The notes: generated from the sequence alone by a model not told the origin. A DNA stretch of 7,834 nucleotides from an uncultured Aquabacterium sp. (GCA_937923225.1 CALAKR010000420.1:1-7834), one strand, 5' to 3'. Counted from the first letter of the stretch, positions 1 through 7,263 are shown. Numbers and translations are program-made.

Positions 1-3000
1 GTAGGTGATGTAGTGCGCAACGTTCAGGCTATTGAGGTAGCTGCTCAGGTACTGCGCGCGCTCCTTGTCGCAGATGTGGCTGTAGCTCAGGCGCAGCCAG
101 CCCAGCAGGTCCCAGCCCAGGTCGGGCTCGCAGTCGTACAGCACCAGCACCTTGGCCACACCACCTGTGCCAGCCTTGATGTCCTGAGCCACGTCCAGCT
201 TGACCGGCGGCTTGGTGACCACGAAGCTGGCCTGCGCCAGGTCGATGCTCGCCGTGCCCACCTGCGCCGTCAGCACCGCCACCAGCGTCTTGTCGACCAG
301 TGTGGCGGGCGTCGTCCAGCTCAGCGACGCTGCGCGGGACTGCCCGGCAGGCAGTGCGATGGCGCCTGCATTCAGTTTGGCCACTTCCGTGCCGGCCTCA
401 GGATCGACCAGCCGGATGAAGACCTGGGCAGGATCGATGGCACCATTGCCCTGGTTGCGAACCTGCCAGCTCAAAGCCACGGCATCACCAGACGCCACAG
501 GCGAACCCGCGACGGTCAGTGCGCCCGAGACACCCTGACCACTCACTGCGGTCGACTCCACCGCGAAGACAGACTGCGCGGTAGCAACCACGGCTCCTTG
601 TGCGTTGCTCACCGACAGGCGTGCCGTATAGGTCCCTGCTGCCATGGTCAACGGCACCCGGAAGGACAACTCCTTGCCCGCACCCGCCACCAGTTGCTCG
701 ATGGCCTGCGATGAACTCCACACCAATGCACCATTGGGCGCCGTGATGCTCGTCTGGGCCGTGAGCGATTCGAGCACGGCGTTCAGGCTGTTGTTGTTCA
801 CACGGTCGGTCACCGCCACGGTGTCGCTAGGGCCATAAGTCAGGCGATCCGTTCTGATGGTGGCGCGGACTTGCGTGCCCTCAGGGCCTCCCGTGATGGC
901 GAAAGCCGAGACATGCTCGCTGACCACATCGCCAGCACCGTTGAGCAATTGCGCCCGGGCCAGGTAGCCCGATGCCGCCAGCCATTGCGCGGAGTTCCAC
1001 ACTGCCGGGGTGTCCGCAACTGCCCTTGCACCGATCTGCGTCGTGGTGAATTCGCCCAGCACGGCGATGACCCGTCCATCGGGCGCCACCACCGACAGCC
1101 TGACCCGCGCGCCAGGGGCAGGCGTGTCGCTGACATTGCTCAGGCGGGCCGACACGATCACCGGCTGGTCTGCCTCGTAAGAGGGTTTGTCGGTGCTGAC
1201 CGCCAGGCCCAAGGCCACGGGCACACCCTGCAGATCCAGGCTGACCGTGTTGTTGCTGCGGTCGAAATCCGAATAGCGGGACTTGCCAGTGCCATCGTCA
1301 TCGAGCACCACCACCAGGCGGCTGGCCTGGCCGAGGGCTTGAGCCGCCCAGCTGAGATCGATGAACCGACCGCCTTCAAGAGCCTGCCCCAGTTCCTTCA
1401 CGGACAGCAAGGTACGCCCGCCGGAGGCGGATTCAGCATAAAGCGCCACGCCCGTGTTGGCGGGCAATGCCAGACTGCCCGCATTGCCGATACGGACATG
1501 CACCAGGGAGTCACCGGAGAGCTTGACTTCGATGTGCACCCCCCCTGCCGTGCCATCGGCCACGGCCGTCGGCGAACGACCTGGCGTGGTGTTCAGGCGG
1601 AAGGTGTTGTGCGCCAGCCAGGAGGGTTGAGGCTGGCGGGGAACGGTCAGGTCATCGTTGATGTTGGTGATGCTGTAGGCATGCTGGTTCCACACCTCGC
1701 GGACATTCACCCAAGAGTTGTTCTCGTCTTCGAAGACGCGGACACCGTTGTAGGTAGAGCCGGAACCCACGGTGACCATCTCGGCATGGCCATCGCCGTT
1801 CAGGTCGACCACCAGCGGGTACTCCAGCGAGGTCACCGATTCATGGGGAATCTCCCAGAGAACACGGCCATCCTTGCCGGCAAAGGCACGGACCTTGACT
1901 TCATCCGAGTACAGCACTTCGGCACTGCCGTCTCCATCGAAGTCGAAAACGGTGGAGCCCGTGGTCGATGACGAATAGTCGGAGATCGGCTTGGTCCAAT
2001 GGACGATGCCATTGGCCTTCAGCGCCACATAGAGCGAACTGCCCGCAATACCGATTTCAGGAATACCGTCACCGTCGAGATCGGCCACGGTGGGCGGGCC
2101 ACCATTGCCGCCGCCGGGTAGCGCCGTACCCCAGCGCAAAGTACCGTCACGGCCGTAAAGCTCCACGCGCCCCGAGGACACGCACACCACCTCCGCCACG
2201 CCGTCACGATCGAAATCGGCCACGGCCGTGAAGCAGTCTCTGTTCTTGTTCCACAGCACCGTACCGTCATGGTTGAACACGGTGGCGCCGATGATGACAT
2301 TCTGCTTGCCAGTGCCGAACAGGTCGGCCACGATGGGCAGGGAAGAACTGTGCGCGCTGCCGCCCCAGTTGCTGGTGCCGGCCGTCCACTTGACAGAGCC
2401 ATCACGGTTGAACACCGTGCGCCAAGCCACGATTTCGGGTTGTCCATCGCCATCCAGGTCAGCCACCACGGGCGCAGCCCAGGGGGACGACGGTCCGACG
2501 GAAGCCGAGATCCAGGCCCGCGTACCGTCATTGCGGTAGACGCGCAGGCTGCCGTTGTTGCCCATGGCCACGATATCGGGGCGACCGTCAGCATCCAGAT
2601 CGGCCAACGCCACCCCCCCTACCCCGCCAATGGGACTGTTGGTATCGCGGATGGCCAGCACCTCCTGGCCCGTGTCGCCACGCACCACGCGAATGACCCC
2701 TTCGCTCCCCTTGCTCTGGTGCGCGACGAACACCACCACTGTCGCATCAGCGGCATCGATGCGCCCATCGCCATTGGTGTCGATGACACGGCCCACGGCC
2801 GGCGCCATTTCGACCCGGTTGAAGTACGGGTGGTCGGCCGGTGTCTTCCAGTGCCACTTCAGCTTGGGCTTGAAGGTGCCGATCTGGGGCTGCAAGCGTG
2901 CGGCCTCGGCAGACCAACCGAGGTTGTTGCCTTCGTCGCTTTCGACCACCACCTTGTCGCTGTCCACCAGGACATGCACGGGCGCATCACGGAAGGGCAG

Positions 3001-5619
3001 GCGACCGGCCACAGGCACGCTCAACTCGACCTGATCGCCAGCCGGCAAAGGCTGGGCCACCTGCAGACGCCCCAGCACCTGGTCGATGCCATCGTCATAG
3101 GCACCATTGCCATTGGCATCGCTGAAGGCCAGCACCGCAAACCCGCCCGTAGCGGGCGCATTGCCTCGGTTGCCCAGGATCACCTTCAGTGCCCCCTGGA
3201 CCGTGTACTGGCTGGCATCGGACACGGCCGATCCACGGCTGACGCTCTGGACCACCAGATCAGGCAACTGCGCGCCAGGGGCCACGCTGATCGGCCCCGT
3301 CGCCTGCGCGAGCAAGGCACCGGACGCCGCATCGAAGACGCGCACCCAGGCCTTGTAGGACCCTGGCGTCACGCCTACCACGTTCCATGCCAACTGCACA
3401 TCTGCGCCCTGGCCCGCGCTCACCACGAACTGAGCCTGAGGGATGCCGCCGGCGTCCAAGGCTGTGCCCGCGCCAATGAAACCGCCCTGAAGGTCGAGCA
3501 CATCGAGATGGACAGCGACCGTGGCGGCCGCGGTGCCGTCATTCGTCAAGCGGGCTGCCACAAGGGTTTGCGTACCCTGGGGCACTGGTCCAGCAGGCAT
3601 CGTCGCAGCGACCTTGAGCAGAGGATTGGCCGGCGCCGCGTACTGCAGGACGAAGTCCTGTGACACCTGTCCGGAACCCACGCTCAGTGCGGCTTCCTTG
3701 GCCAGATACCCCGAGCCCGACACACGGATCCGCAGCGCTCCTGGCTGCACGCCCGACACACCGTAGCGGCCATCGGCCCCCGTGGTCACCGTGATGGCCG
3801 CGCTGTCTGCATTGAACACCTGCACCACCGCACCCGCGATGGCCACACCCTTGTCATTGCTGACGCGTCCGGACACGTCCACCGTGTTGAGGACCACGCC
3901 CAGGCGGATGGTGCCGCCATCTGCGCTCGTGTTGGGAGGCAGCACGAAACGCTGGCTCACGGTCTTGTAGCCAGGCAGTTCGCAGGTCAACGCATACTCG
4001 CCTGCCACCAGGCCGGCGATATTGACCTGACCATCGGCGCCAGCCACACCGCTGAGGGTGGCACCGGAAGGCTGCGCTGACAGCGTGATCTTCGCGCCTG
4101 GCAAGGGGGTGTCGGACAAGGCGGAGACGACCTTGGCCTTGTAGGTGGCATTGGTGCCGCCCTGCTGCCCCGAAGCGAGCAAGGCCGGAGAGAAATCGAG
4201 ACGCTGCCCCGCCACCACCGTGGCAGTGCCTGAAGCCGTTTGATAGCCGGTGACGGTGGCGGAAATGCTCAGCGAGCCCGGCTGCACACCCGAGAACTCG
4301 AAACGTCCCTGGCTGTCGGTGTTGACTGCACGCGTACCGGCAGAGGTCACCAGGCTGATGGCCACACCAGACAAGGGCCGCCCATCAGACTGTTTGCTCA
4401 CCACCCCGGACACGATGCCCGAGGTGGCTGTGGCGGCCAGCGCCACCTGGCCAAAATTGACCAATTGACCTGCGCCCACCTGGATGTCGAAAGACCGCGT
4501 GTCATAGCCTGCGCGGCTGAACTGCAGGCGATAGCTGCCCGCAGCCAAGCCTGCGATCTTGAAAAAGCCGGCGTCGTCCGAGGCCGCCGCGCCCGCGGCC
4601 GTGCTGGCACCACCCGCTGCAGGCACCGTGGTCACGGATGCGGTCACGCCGCGCAGGGGCTGCGCATTGCCGCCATCCACCACGATCGCCGTGATGCTGC
4701 TGGTGGTGGCGGATGCGGGTGGCGAACCACCGCCGCCCGAGCTCTCGGGCAAGGTGACTGAGGGCTGGACGGTCATGCCGCGCAGGGCCACGGCCGTGAT
4801 GTAGGCATCACCATCCCAGCTGCCATCGGCCGCCTGCCGTGTTTCCAGGTAGTGCAGAGCCTTGGAGCGGACATCAGGAGCGTCCTTGGCGGAAGCCACG
4901 GCCTCCAGCACACGCGCCGTCAGCAGTGTGTCGGCACCCCAGCTGCCATCGGCCATCTGCTGACCGATCAAGGCATCGGTGAGGCGGGCCACCGCACTCA
5001 GGCTGGTCGACTCTGTGCCTGTCTGCAAGCCCAGGCTGATCATGGCTTGGGCGTGCAGGCGCTGCGAGGCCCCTGGCACCGGCGTGCCTTTGGGTGGCAA
5101 CCATTGACCATCAGCCCCCACTTGCGAAACCAGGAAGGCACGGGCCTTGATAGCTGGAGCGGTGTTGGCTTGGCCAGCAGCTTTCCAGGCTTGCAGCGCC
5201 CAGGCTGTATCCAGCGCGTTGCCAACTGCCCCCTCATGCGCGCCGACGGATCCGTCGATCGACTGGCGGGCTGCCAAGTGTGTGATCAGATCGTTGACGG
5301 CCAAGCCTCCATCCACACCCGACATGATGCGACGAGACAGCAGTTCAGTGTCGGTTGCGTTCTCAGACAAGACACCGCTGGCCATCGCCACAGGCGTGGT
5401 GGCCACTGCACGGAGTGTCTGGACCACCTCTGCACGGGCCTGCAAAGGCGTTCCCACTGAGTTATCGAGGCCAGCCAGAATGCCGCCGGACTGCACCTGG
5501 GATTGAAGCCACTGCAGGGCCTTCTGCGGCATGGGCGCCAACTGGGCGCTGACCATCCACGAGGCAAGGCAAAGGGTGAGCGCGAGCAAGCAGCGGCTCA
5601 GCACAGACAAGTGCTTCAT
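1..5619 (-). CDS. Giant exported multidomain protein: alpha/alpha toroid, CarboxypepD_reg repeats, CARDB, FG-GAP propeller (3' end outside window)
   Basis: One frame of 1873 codons is open from ATG 5619 to the left edge, with no stop in the window. Residues 1-25 form a signal peptide (basic start, hydrophobic core, VSA-Q cleavage site), so the product is exported. Domains in order: about 26-285, an alpha/alpha-toroid-like region with DGSW/DGQW turns (W173, W227, W268); 290-305, a Ser/Gly linker; about 306-655, four carboxypeptidase-regulatory-like beta-sandwiches with GxY or GY endings; about 660-900, two CARDB/Ig-like modules, ending in a DEGNN motif; about 930-1300, an FG-GAP/VCBS-type propeller with D-x-D-x-D-G loops; about 1307-1343, a conserved WNQHAYS...PSWLAHNTF segment; about 1354-1800, several CARDB/Ig-like modules; from about 1815, a new domain beginning KVLVLYDCEP. 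No catalytic motif is evident in what is visible. A role in adhesion, binding or display is inferred. The missing C-terminus could carry an enzymatic, transglutaminase or RHS part. The ATG at 5640 is in frame, but the ATG at 5619 has the better ribosome binding site and signal peptide. Confidence 0.9.
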   Translation of the reverse strand, partial: MKHLSVLSRCLLALTLCLASWMVSAQLAPMPQKALQWLQSQVQSGGILAGLDNSVGTPLQARAEVVQTLRAVATTPVAMASGVLSENATDTELLSRRIMSGVDGGLAVNDLITHLAARQSIDGSVGAHEGAVGNALDTAWALQAWKAAGQANTAPAIKARAFLVSQVGADGQWLPPKGTPVPGASQRLHAQAMISLGLQTGTESTSLSAVARLTDALIGQQMADGSWGADTLLTARVLEAVASAKDAPDVRSKALHYLETRQAADGSWDGDAYITAVALRGMTVQPSVTLPESSGGGGSPPASATTSSITAIVVDGGNAQPLRGVTASVTTVPAAGGASTAAGAAASDDAGFFKIAGLAAGSYRLQFSRAGYDTRSFDIQVGAGQLVNFGQVALAATATSGIVSGVVSKQSDGRPLSGVAISLVTSAGTRAVNTDSQGRFEFSGVQPGSLSISATVTGYQTASGTATVVAGQRLDFSPALLASGQQGGTNATYKAKVVSALSDTPLPGAKITLSAQPSGATLSGVAGADGQVNIAGLVAGEYALTCELPGYKTVSQRFVLPPNTSADGGTIRLGVVLNTVDVSGRVSNDKGVAIAGAVVQVFNADSAAITVTTGADGRYGVSGVQPGALRIRVSGSGYLAKEAALSVGSGQVSQDFVLQYAAPANPLLKVAATMPAGPVPQGTQTLVAARLTNDGTAAATVAVHLDVLDLQGGFIGAGTALDAGGIPQAQFVVSAGQGADVQLAWNVVGVTPGSYKAWVRVFDAASGALLAQATGPISVAPGAQLPDLVVQSVSRGSAVSDASQYTVQGALKVILGNRGNAPATGGFAVLAFSDANGNGAYDDGIDQVLGRLQVAQPLPAGDQVELSVPVAGRLPFRDAPVHVLVDSDKVVVESDEGNNLGWSAEAARLQPQIGTFKPKLKWHWKTPADHPYFNRVEMAPAVGRVIDTNGDGRIDAADATVVVFVAHQSKGSEGVIRVVRGDTGQEVLAIRDTNSPIGGVGGVALADLDADGRPDIVAMGNNGSLRVYRNDGTRAWISASVGPSSPWAAPVVADLDGDGQPEIVAWRTVFNRDGSVKWTAGTSNWGGSAHSSSLPIVADLFGTGKQNVIIGATVFNHDGTVLWNKNRDCFTAVADFDRDGVAEVVCVSSGRVELYGRDGTLRWGTALPGGGNGGPPTVADLDGDGIPEIGIAGSSLYVALKANGIVHWTKPISDYSSSTTGSTVFDFDGDGSAEVLYSDEVKVRAFAGKDGRVLWEIPHESVTSLEYPLVVDLNGDGHAEMVTVGSGSTYNGVRVFEDENNSWVNVREVWNQHAYSITNINDDLTVPRQPQPSWLAHNTFRLNTTPGRSPTAVADGTAGGVHIEVKLSGDSLVHVRIGNAGSLALPANTGVALYAESASGGRTLLSVKELGQALEGGRFIDLSWAAQALGQASRLVVVLDDDGTGKSRYSDFDRSNNTVSLDLQGVPVALGLAVSTDKPSYEADQPVIVSARLSNVSDTPAPGARVRLSVVAPDGRVIAVLGEFTTTQIGARAVADTPAVWNSAQWLAASGYLARAQLLNGAGDVVSEHVSAFAITGGPEGTQVRATIRTDRLTYGPSDTVAVTDRVNNNSLNAVLESLTAQTSITAPNGALVWSSSQAIEQLVAGAGKELSFRVPLTMAAGTYTARLSVSNAQGAVVATAQSVFAVESTAVSGQGVSGALTVAGSPVASGDAVALSWQVRNQGNGAIDPAQVFIRLVDPEAGTEVAKLNAGAIALPAGQSRAASLSWTTPATLVDKTLVAVLTAQVGTASIDLAQASFVVTKPPVKLDVAQDIKAGTGGVAKVLVLYDCEPDLGWDLLGWLRLSYSHICDKERAQYLSSYLNSLNVAHYITY
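1720..2800 (-). repeat. FG-GAP/VCBS-like calcium-loop beta-propeller region of the giant protein
   Basis: Eight Asp-rich loops begin at residues 947 (DTNGDGRIDAAD), 1007 (DLDADG), 1054 (DLDGDG), 1099 (DLFGTG), 1135 (DFDRDG), 1180 (DLDGDG), 1226 (DFDGDG) and 1272 (DLNGDG). From 1007 onward they lie about 36-47 residues apart and most are preceded by V(A/V/F)D. That gives seven regular repeats, as expected for one seven-bladed propeller. Between loops the blades carry an (F/Y)-x-x-D-G-x-x-x-W motif, as in RDGSVKW, HDGTVLW, RDGTLRW and KDGRVLW. The loop at 947 is more dockerin- or EF-hand-like. The 1099 loop has lost two Asp positions and probably does not bind calcium. Confidence 0.8.
3660..4705 (-). 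repeat. Four tandem carboxypeptidase-regulatory-like beta-sandwich modules in the giant protein
   Basis: Residues about 306-393, 397-484, 490-565 and 571-653 each follow one pattern: a strand with G or A plus V, a P/I-L-x-G-V/A-x-V segment, a (T)-x-(D/A)-x-G-x-(F/Y) strand, a G-(L/V)-x-(A/P)-G turn, then a G-Y-x-(T/A) strand. This is the signature of the CarboxypepD_reg (CNA-B/SdrD-like) fold. Such modules usually act as rigid stalks or binding units on secreted proteins. The units have diverged at the protein level, so this is an old duplication. Confidence 0.75.
4755..5544 (-). other. Alpha/alpha-toroid-like domain (prenyltransferase/squalene-cyclase-type repeats) of the giant protein
   Basis: Residues about 26-285 alternate amphipathic helices with turns containing DGSV, DGQW, DGSW and DGSW at about residues 123, 173, 227 and 268. 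The spacing of about 41-54 residues is that of helical hairpin repeats in the squalene-hopene cyclase, prenyltransferase and alpha-2-macroglobulin TED folds. I see no DXDD cyclase motif, no zinc ligand set and no CGEQ thioester, so an enzymatic role is not supported. A structural or ligand-binding role is inferred. Confidence 0.6.
4815..4954 (-). repeat. 17-bp direct repeat encoding two ADGSW turns
   Basis: An identical 17-base stretch occurs at 4815-4831 and 4938-4954, 123 bases apart. That is 41 codons, one helical hairpin of the toroid region. It encodes the ADGSW turns around W268 and W227. Identity at this level suggests the last two hairpins come from a fairly recent internal duplication or are under gene conversion. 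The flanking sequence differs. Confidence 0.75.
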
Positions 5620-5626
5620 CAACGTA

Positions 5627-5632
5627 TCCCTG
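5627..5632 (-). promoter_or_regulatory. Ribosome binding site that sets the giant gene's start
   Basis: On the minus strand the bases CAGGGA lie at 5627-5632, with AGGG eight bases ahead of ATG 5619. This is good Shine-Dalgarno spacing. The alternative in-frame ATG at 5640 has no comparable site and would place a polar MTFRDTL stretch ahead of the signal peptide, so 5619 is preferred. Confidence 0.7.
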
Positions 5633-5671
5633 AATGTCATGTGGTGGCCACCGGCGGCGGCACAGCCCAAA

Positions 5672-5700
5672 TTTATGGTGAGGAATGTAGCGCATGACCA
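5672..5700 (-). promoter_or_regulatory. Weak candidate sigma70 promoter for the giant gene
   Basis: On the minus strand TGGTCA (5695-5700, four of six matches to the -35 consensus) is followed after 17 bases by CATAAA (5672-5677, four of six matches to the -10). It would start a transcript with a leader of about 45 bases before the ATG. The match is modest. Read-through from the small-gene cluster upstream is an alternative. Confidence 0.25.
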
Positions 5701-5793
5701 CCAGGATCGCGCCACCCCAATTCAGGGGTATGCACCACAGCGGTGGGCCGCATCGCACAACCGCATCGACAGTGACAAAAGACGATCAGCCCC

Positions 5794-6249
5794 TCACCGA
5801 GAGAAGCAAATACGTTGGACCTTCTCGTGCAGATTCGCGCACAGGGCCCTGTTGCCAGACTCAAGACTTTGAACCTCGTGGCTGCTCAAAGATGAAGCCG
5901 ATCGGGCCCGCACTTGAATCGAACAACTGCCCTGATGTGTTGTCAGAACCCTCACGTCTTCCACATCAGCGCAACGATAGGTGCTCTCGTTCGCCAAACT
6001 CACGAACCGCACCAAACCTGCAGCGGCTTCTAGCCGGTAGAAGCGGGTAGTCGACAGATAAGCGAGGCCTACAAAGAGAGCGGCACCACCAAACAGCAAG
6101 AGCGTGATGAGCAGGCGCGGCCTCAAGATCCAAACCACCACAGCCGCCGCAGTCATGATCAACAAGGCAGCGCTGCCGCTCCACTGAGCCGCCAAGATCG
6201 CCTCGGCTTGAGGCCTTATTTCAAGAACTTGCTCAACACCCATAGACAT
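5794..6249 (-). CDS. Two-helix membrane protein with a C-terminal soluble domain, unknown function
   Basis: The 151-residue product has hydrophobic segments at about residues 26-42 and 46-65, joined by a short basic turn (RPR). They are followed by a soluble tail of about 85 residues containing FYRLEAAAGLVRFVSL and C93, C109, C137 and C148. The two-helix hairpin plus a beta-rich tail recalls membrane-anchored PH-like proteins, but I cannot assign it to a family. The ATG at 6249 lies inside the end of the upstream gene (34-base overlap), with a second in-frame ATG at 6243, so translation is probably coupled. It is the last gene of the small cluster and lies 174 bases ahead of the giant gene. 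The real strand is supported by long uncharged stretches with a sensible membrane topology. Confidence 0.65.
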   Translation of the reverse strand: MSMGVEQVLEIRPQAEAILAAQWSGSAALLIMTAAAVVVWILRPRLLITLLLFGGAALFVGLAYLSTTRFYRLEAAAGLVRFVSLANESTYRCADVEDVRVLTTHQGSCSIQVRARSASSLSSHEVQSLESGNRALCANLHEKVQRICFSR

Positions 6250-6428
6250 GCGTAAAGCAATCCAGCCGCTCCGGCCAGCAGACTTGCCGCTGCCAACCGA
6301 AGGAGATGGGCATACATCTCGAACTCAGAAGCACCTGAAACACCGTTACCCAGATTCATTCCAGGCAACGCCATGGCCAAACCTGCTGATATCACGCCGA
6401 AACAAACCGCAGCGACATGAAATGCCAC
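6216..6428 (-). CDS. Small two-helix membrane protein, unknown function
   Basis: The 70-residue product has two likely transmembrane helices, about residues 4-23 and 44-68, joined by a short Gly/Ser-rich loop with acidic residues (E35, E37). It ends in a basic KFLK. The proposed start is a GTG six bases after the stop of the upstream gene, with a weak GGA about ten bases ahead, which suggests translational coupling. The first in-frame ATG (M19) would remove the first helix, so GTG is preferred. Its end overlaps the next gene by 34 bases. I recognise no family. Confidence 0.55.
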   Translation of the reverse strand: MAFHVAAVCFGVISAGLAMALPGMNLGNGVSGASEFEMYAHLLRLAAASLLAGAAGLLYACLWVLSKFLK

Positions 6429-6434
6429 AGCAAC

Positions 6435-6725
6435 TCAGTCCGCGCCCCTTGTGACCGCAAGTCCCTTCACAAAGAACAGGGCCCCACACAGGGCGAGCAG
6501 TCCATTCAGCGCCAGGGTGCAAACCGCCAATACAGACAGAACAAAGAAAGTCACTGGCTCACCAACGGCCAAATCATGGCAGCTTTTCCAGCTGCTGCAG
6601 TGCAGCCACCAGTACCCGCATATGAAGATGGCCGCCGCTGCATCCACGATCAGACAGACACATGTCAGCCTCAACCACCTGTTCTCAGCAAAGTGACGTC
6701 GGGCAAGCTGCATTTTTTTCTTCAT
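6435..6725 (-). CDS. Small Cys-rich two-helix membrane protein, unknown function
   Basis: From ATG 6725 the product is 96 residues. It starts with a basic MKKKMQLARR segment and then has hydrophobic helices at about residues 18-40 and 57-86. Seven cysteines are present (C22, C24, C36, C43, C49, C69, C80). C43 and C49 lie in the loop between the helices and could form a disulfide if that loop is periplasmic. A TTG start at 6743 is possible but adds a less typical LADPI leader. The Shine-Dalgarno signal is weak for both starts. The next gene begins six bases after the stop. No family is recognised. Confidence 0.6.
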   Translation of the reverse strand: MKKKMQLARRHFAENRWLRLTCVCLIVDAAAAIFICGYWWLHCSSWKSCHDLAVGEPVTFFVLSVLAVCTLALNGLLALCGALFFVKGLAVTRGAD

Positions 6726-6829
6726 GATGGGATCGGCAAGCAAGTTATGAATAAAAAGTCACCAAGCGCGCCACGTCTTCAATTTACAAGAGGGGCAAAA
6801 AGGCGTAGCCGAGCGAGTGTTCAAGAGCG

Positions 6830-7246
6830 TCACATCCGCAAAGCCAGCCCGACAGCCGCCCCCAGCGAAAAAAATGGGAACCGCCTTCCGTTAAGTCGAG
6901 CCGCTGCGGACGATGCATCCAGCCATCGCCGCAACAACACCAATTCCGGGAGGCCCAGTAAGAAGAACACCGCCAACAACATCAGCAGACCGAAGGGCAG
7001 AAACGTCAGCGGAATAGCTGGAATGAATGACCCTAGCAGCACGCCACTACCCAACAAGATGGCAGTGAGAACACCCGCCTTCACCCCTCCTTGAACCGAC
7101 GATCGCCGTCTAGCCATCAGCAGCGTCAAACCCAACCCTGCCGCTGCGATTACCGCCAGGTAGGTCTCATCCCACTTGAGCTTGGCGGCAGCCATCAGGG
7201 CCAGCACCAGCACGATGAGTACGGCGGTAAGGGGAAGCTTTTTCAT
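6830..7246 (-). CDS. Four-helix integral membrane protein, unknown function
   Basis: The 138-residue product is almost entirely hydrophobic. Segments lie at about residues 4-21, 28-45, 57-76 and 79-105, with basic loops RRR (46-48), RR (106-107) and RR (121-122) that suggest a cytoplasmic side by the positive-inside rule. A further hydrophobic patch lies at 124-136. The ATG at 7246 has GGA four bases ahead and follows the stop of the upstream broken frame by 17 bases. An 83-base gap that shows no obvious signal separates its stop from the next gene's TTG option. The family is not recognised. Membrane proteins of this size are common as immunity or accessory proteins next to large exported proteins, but nothing here proves that. 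Confidence 0.65.
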   Translation of the reverse strand: MKKLPLTAVLIVLVLALMAAAKLKWDETYLAVIAAAGLGLTLLMARRRSSVQGGVKAGVLTAILLGSGVLLGSFIPAIPLTFLPFGLLMLLAVFFLLGLPELVLLRRWLDASSAAARLNGRRFPFFSLGAAVGLALRM

Positions 7247-7263
7247 TGATCCAACTGTTTACG

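Larger units (their letters stand above)
5620..5793. other. Gap between the small-gene cluster and the giant gene
   Basis: This 174-base gap holds no supported gene. It contains a hairpin-like inverted repeat, ACCCC-(6)-GGGGT at 5714-5729, and a perfect 10-bp palindrome, GGTGGCCACC, at 5643-5652. Either could be an operator or a small RNA structure. I see no stem followed by a T-run strong enough to call a terminator for the upstream genes. Confidence 0.4.

Noticed and set aside
871..1971. Long plus-strand open frame (366 codons) opposite the giant gene
   Set aside because: It is antisense to a continuous, well-structured domain protein. Its translation is rich in Arg, His and Gln with no domain logic, as expected from the complement of GC-rich codons.
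2019..2594. Minus-strand 191-codon frame inside the giant gene
   Set aside because: It is the shifted frame of the propeller repeats. The main frame gives clear D-x-D-x-D-G loops, while this one gives Trp/Arg/Ser-rich noise.
2269..3663. Plus-strand open frame of 464 codons
   Set aside because: It is the mirror of the calcium-loop propeller and CARDB coding. Its His/Arg-rich repeats are the reverse complement of Asp-Gly codons, so it is a shadow frame.
5462..5758. Minus-strand 98-codon frame covering the giant gene's start
   Set aside because: It overlaps the signal peptide in another frame and has no ribosome binding site or recognisable features.
5700..5793. Possible sigma54 promoter (TGGCGCG) upstream of the giant gene
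   Set aside because: The second element does not match TTGC at the required spacing, so the consensus is not met.
5780..5800. Possible terminator after the 151-residue gene
   Set aside because: There is only a four-T stretch and no stable stem before it.
6417..7094. Plus-strand 225-codon frame over the small membrane genes
   Set aside because: It lacks any hydrophobic or domain pattern, is rich in Ser, Asn, Arg and Pro, and crosses two convincing membrane-protein genes on the other strand.
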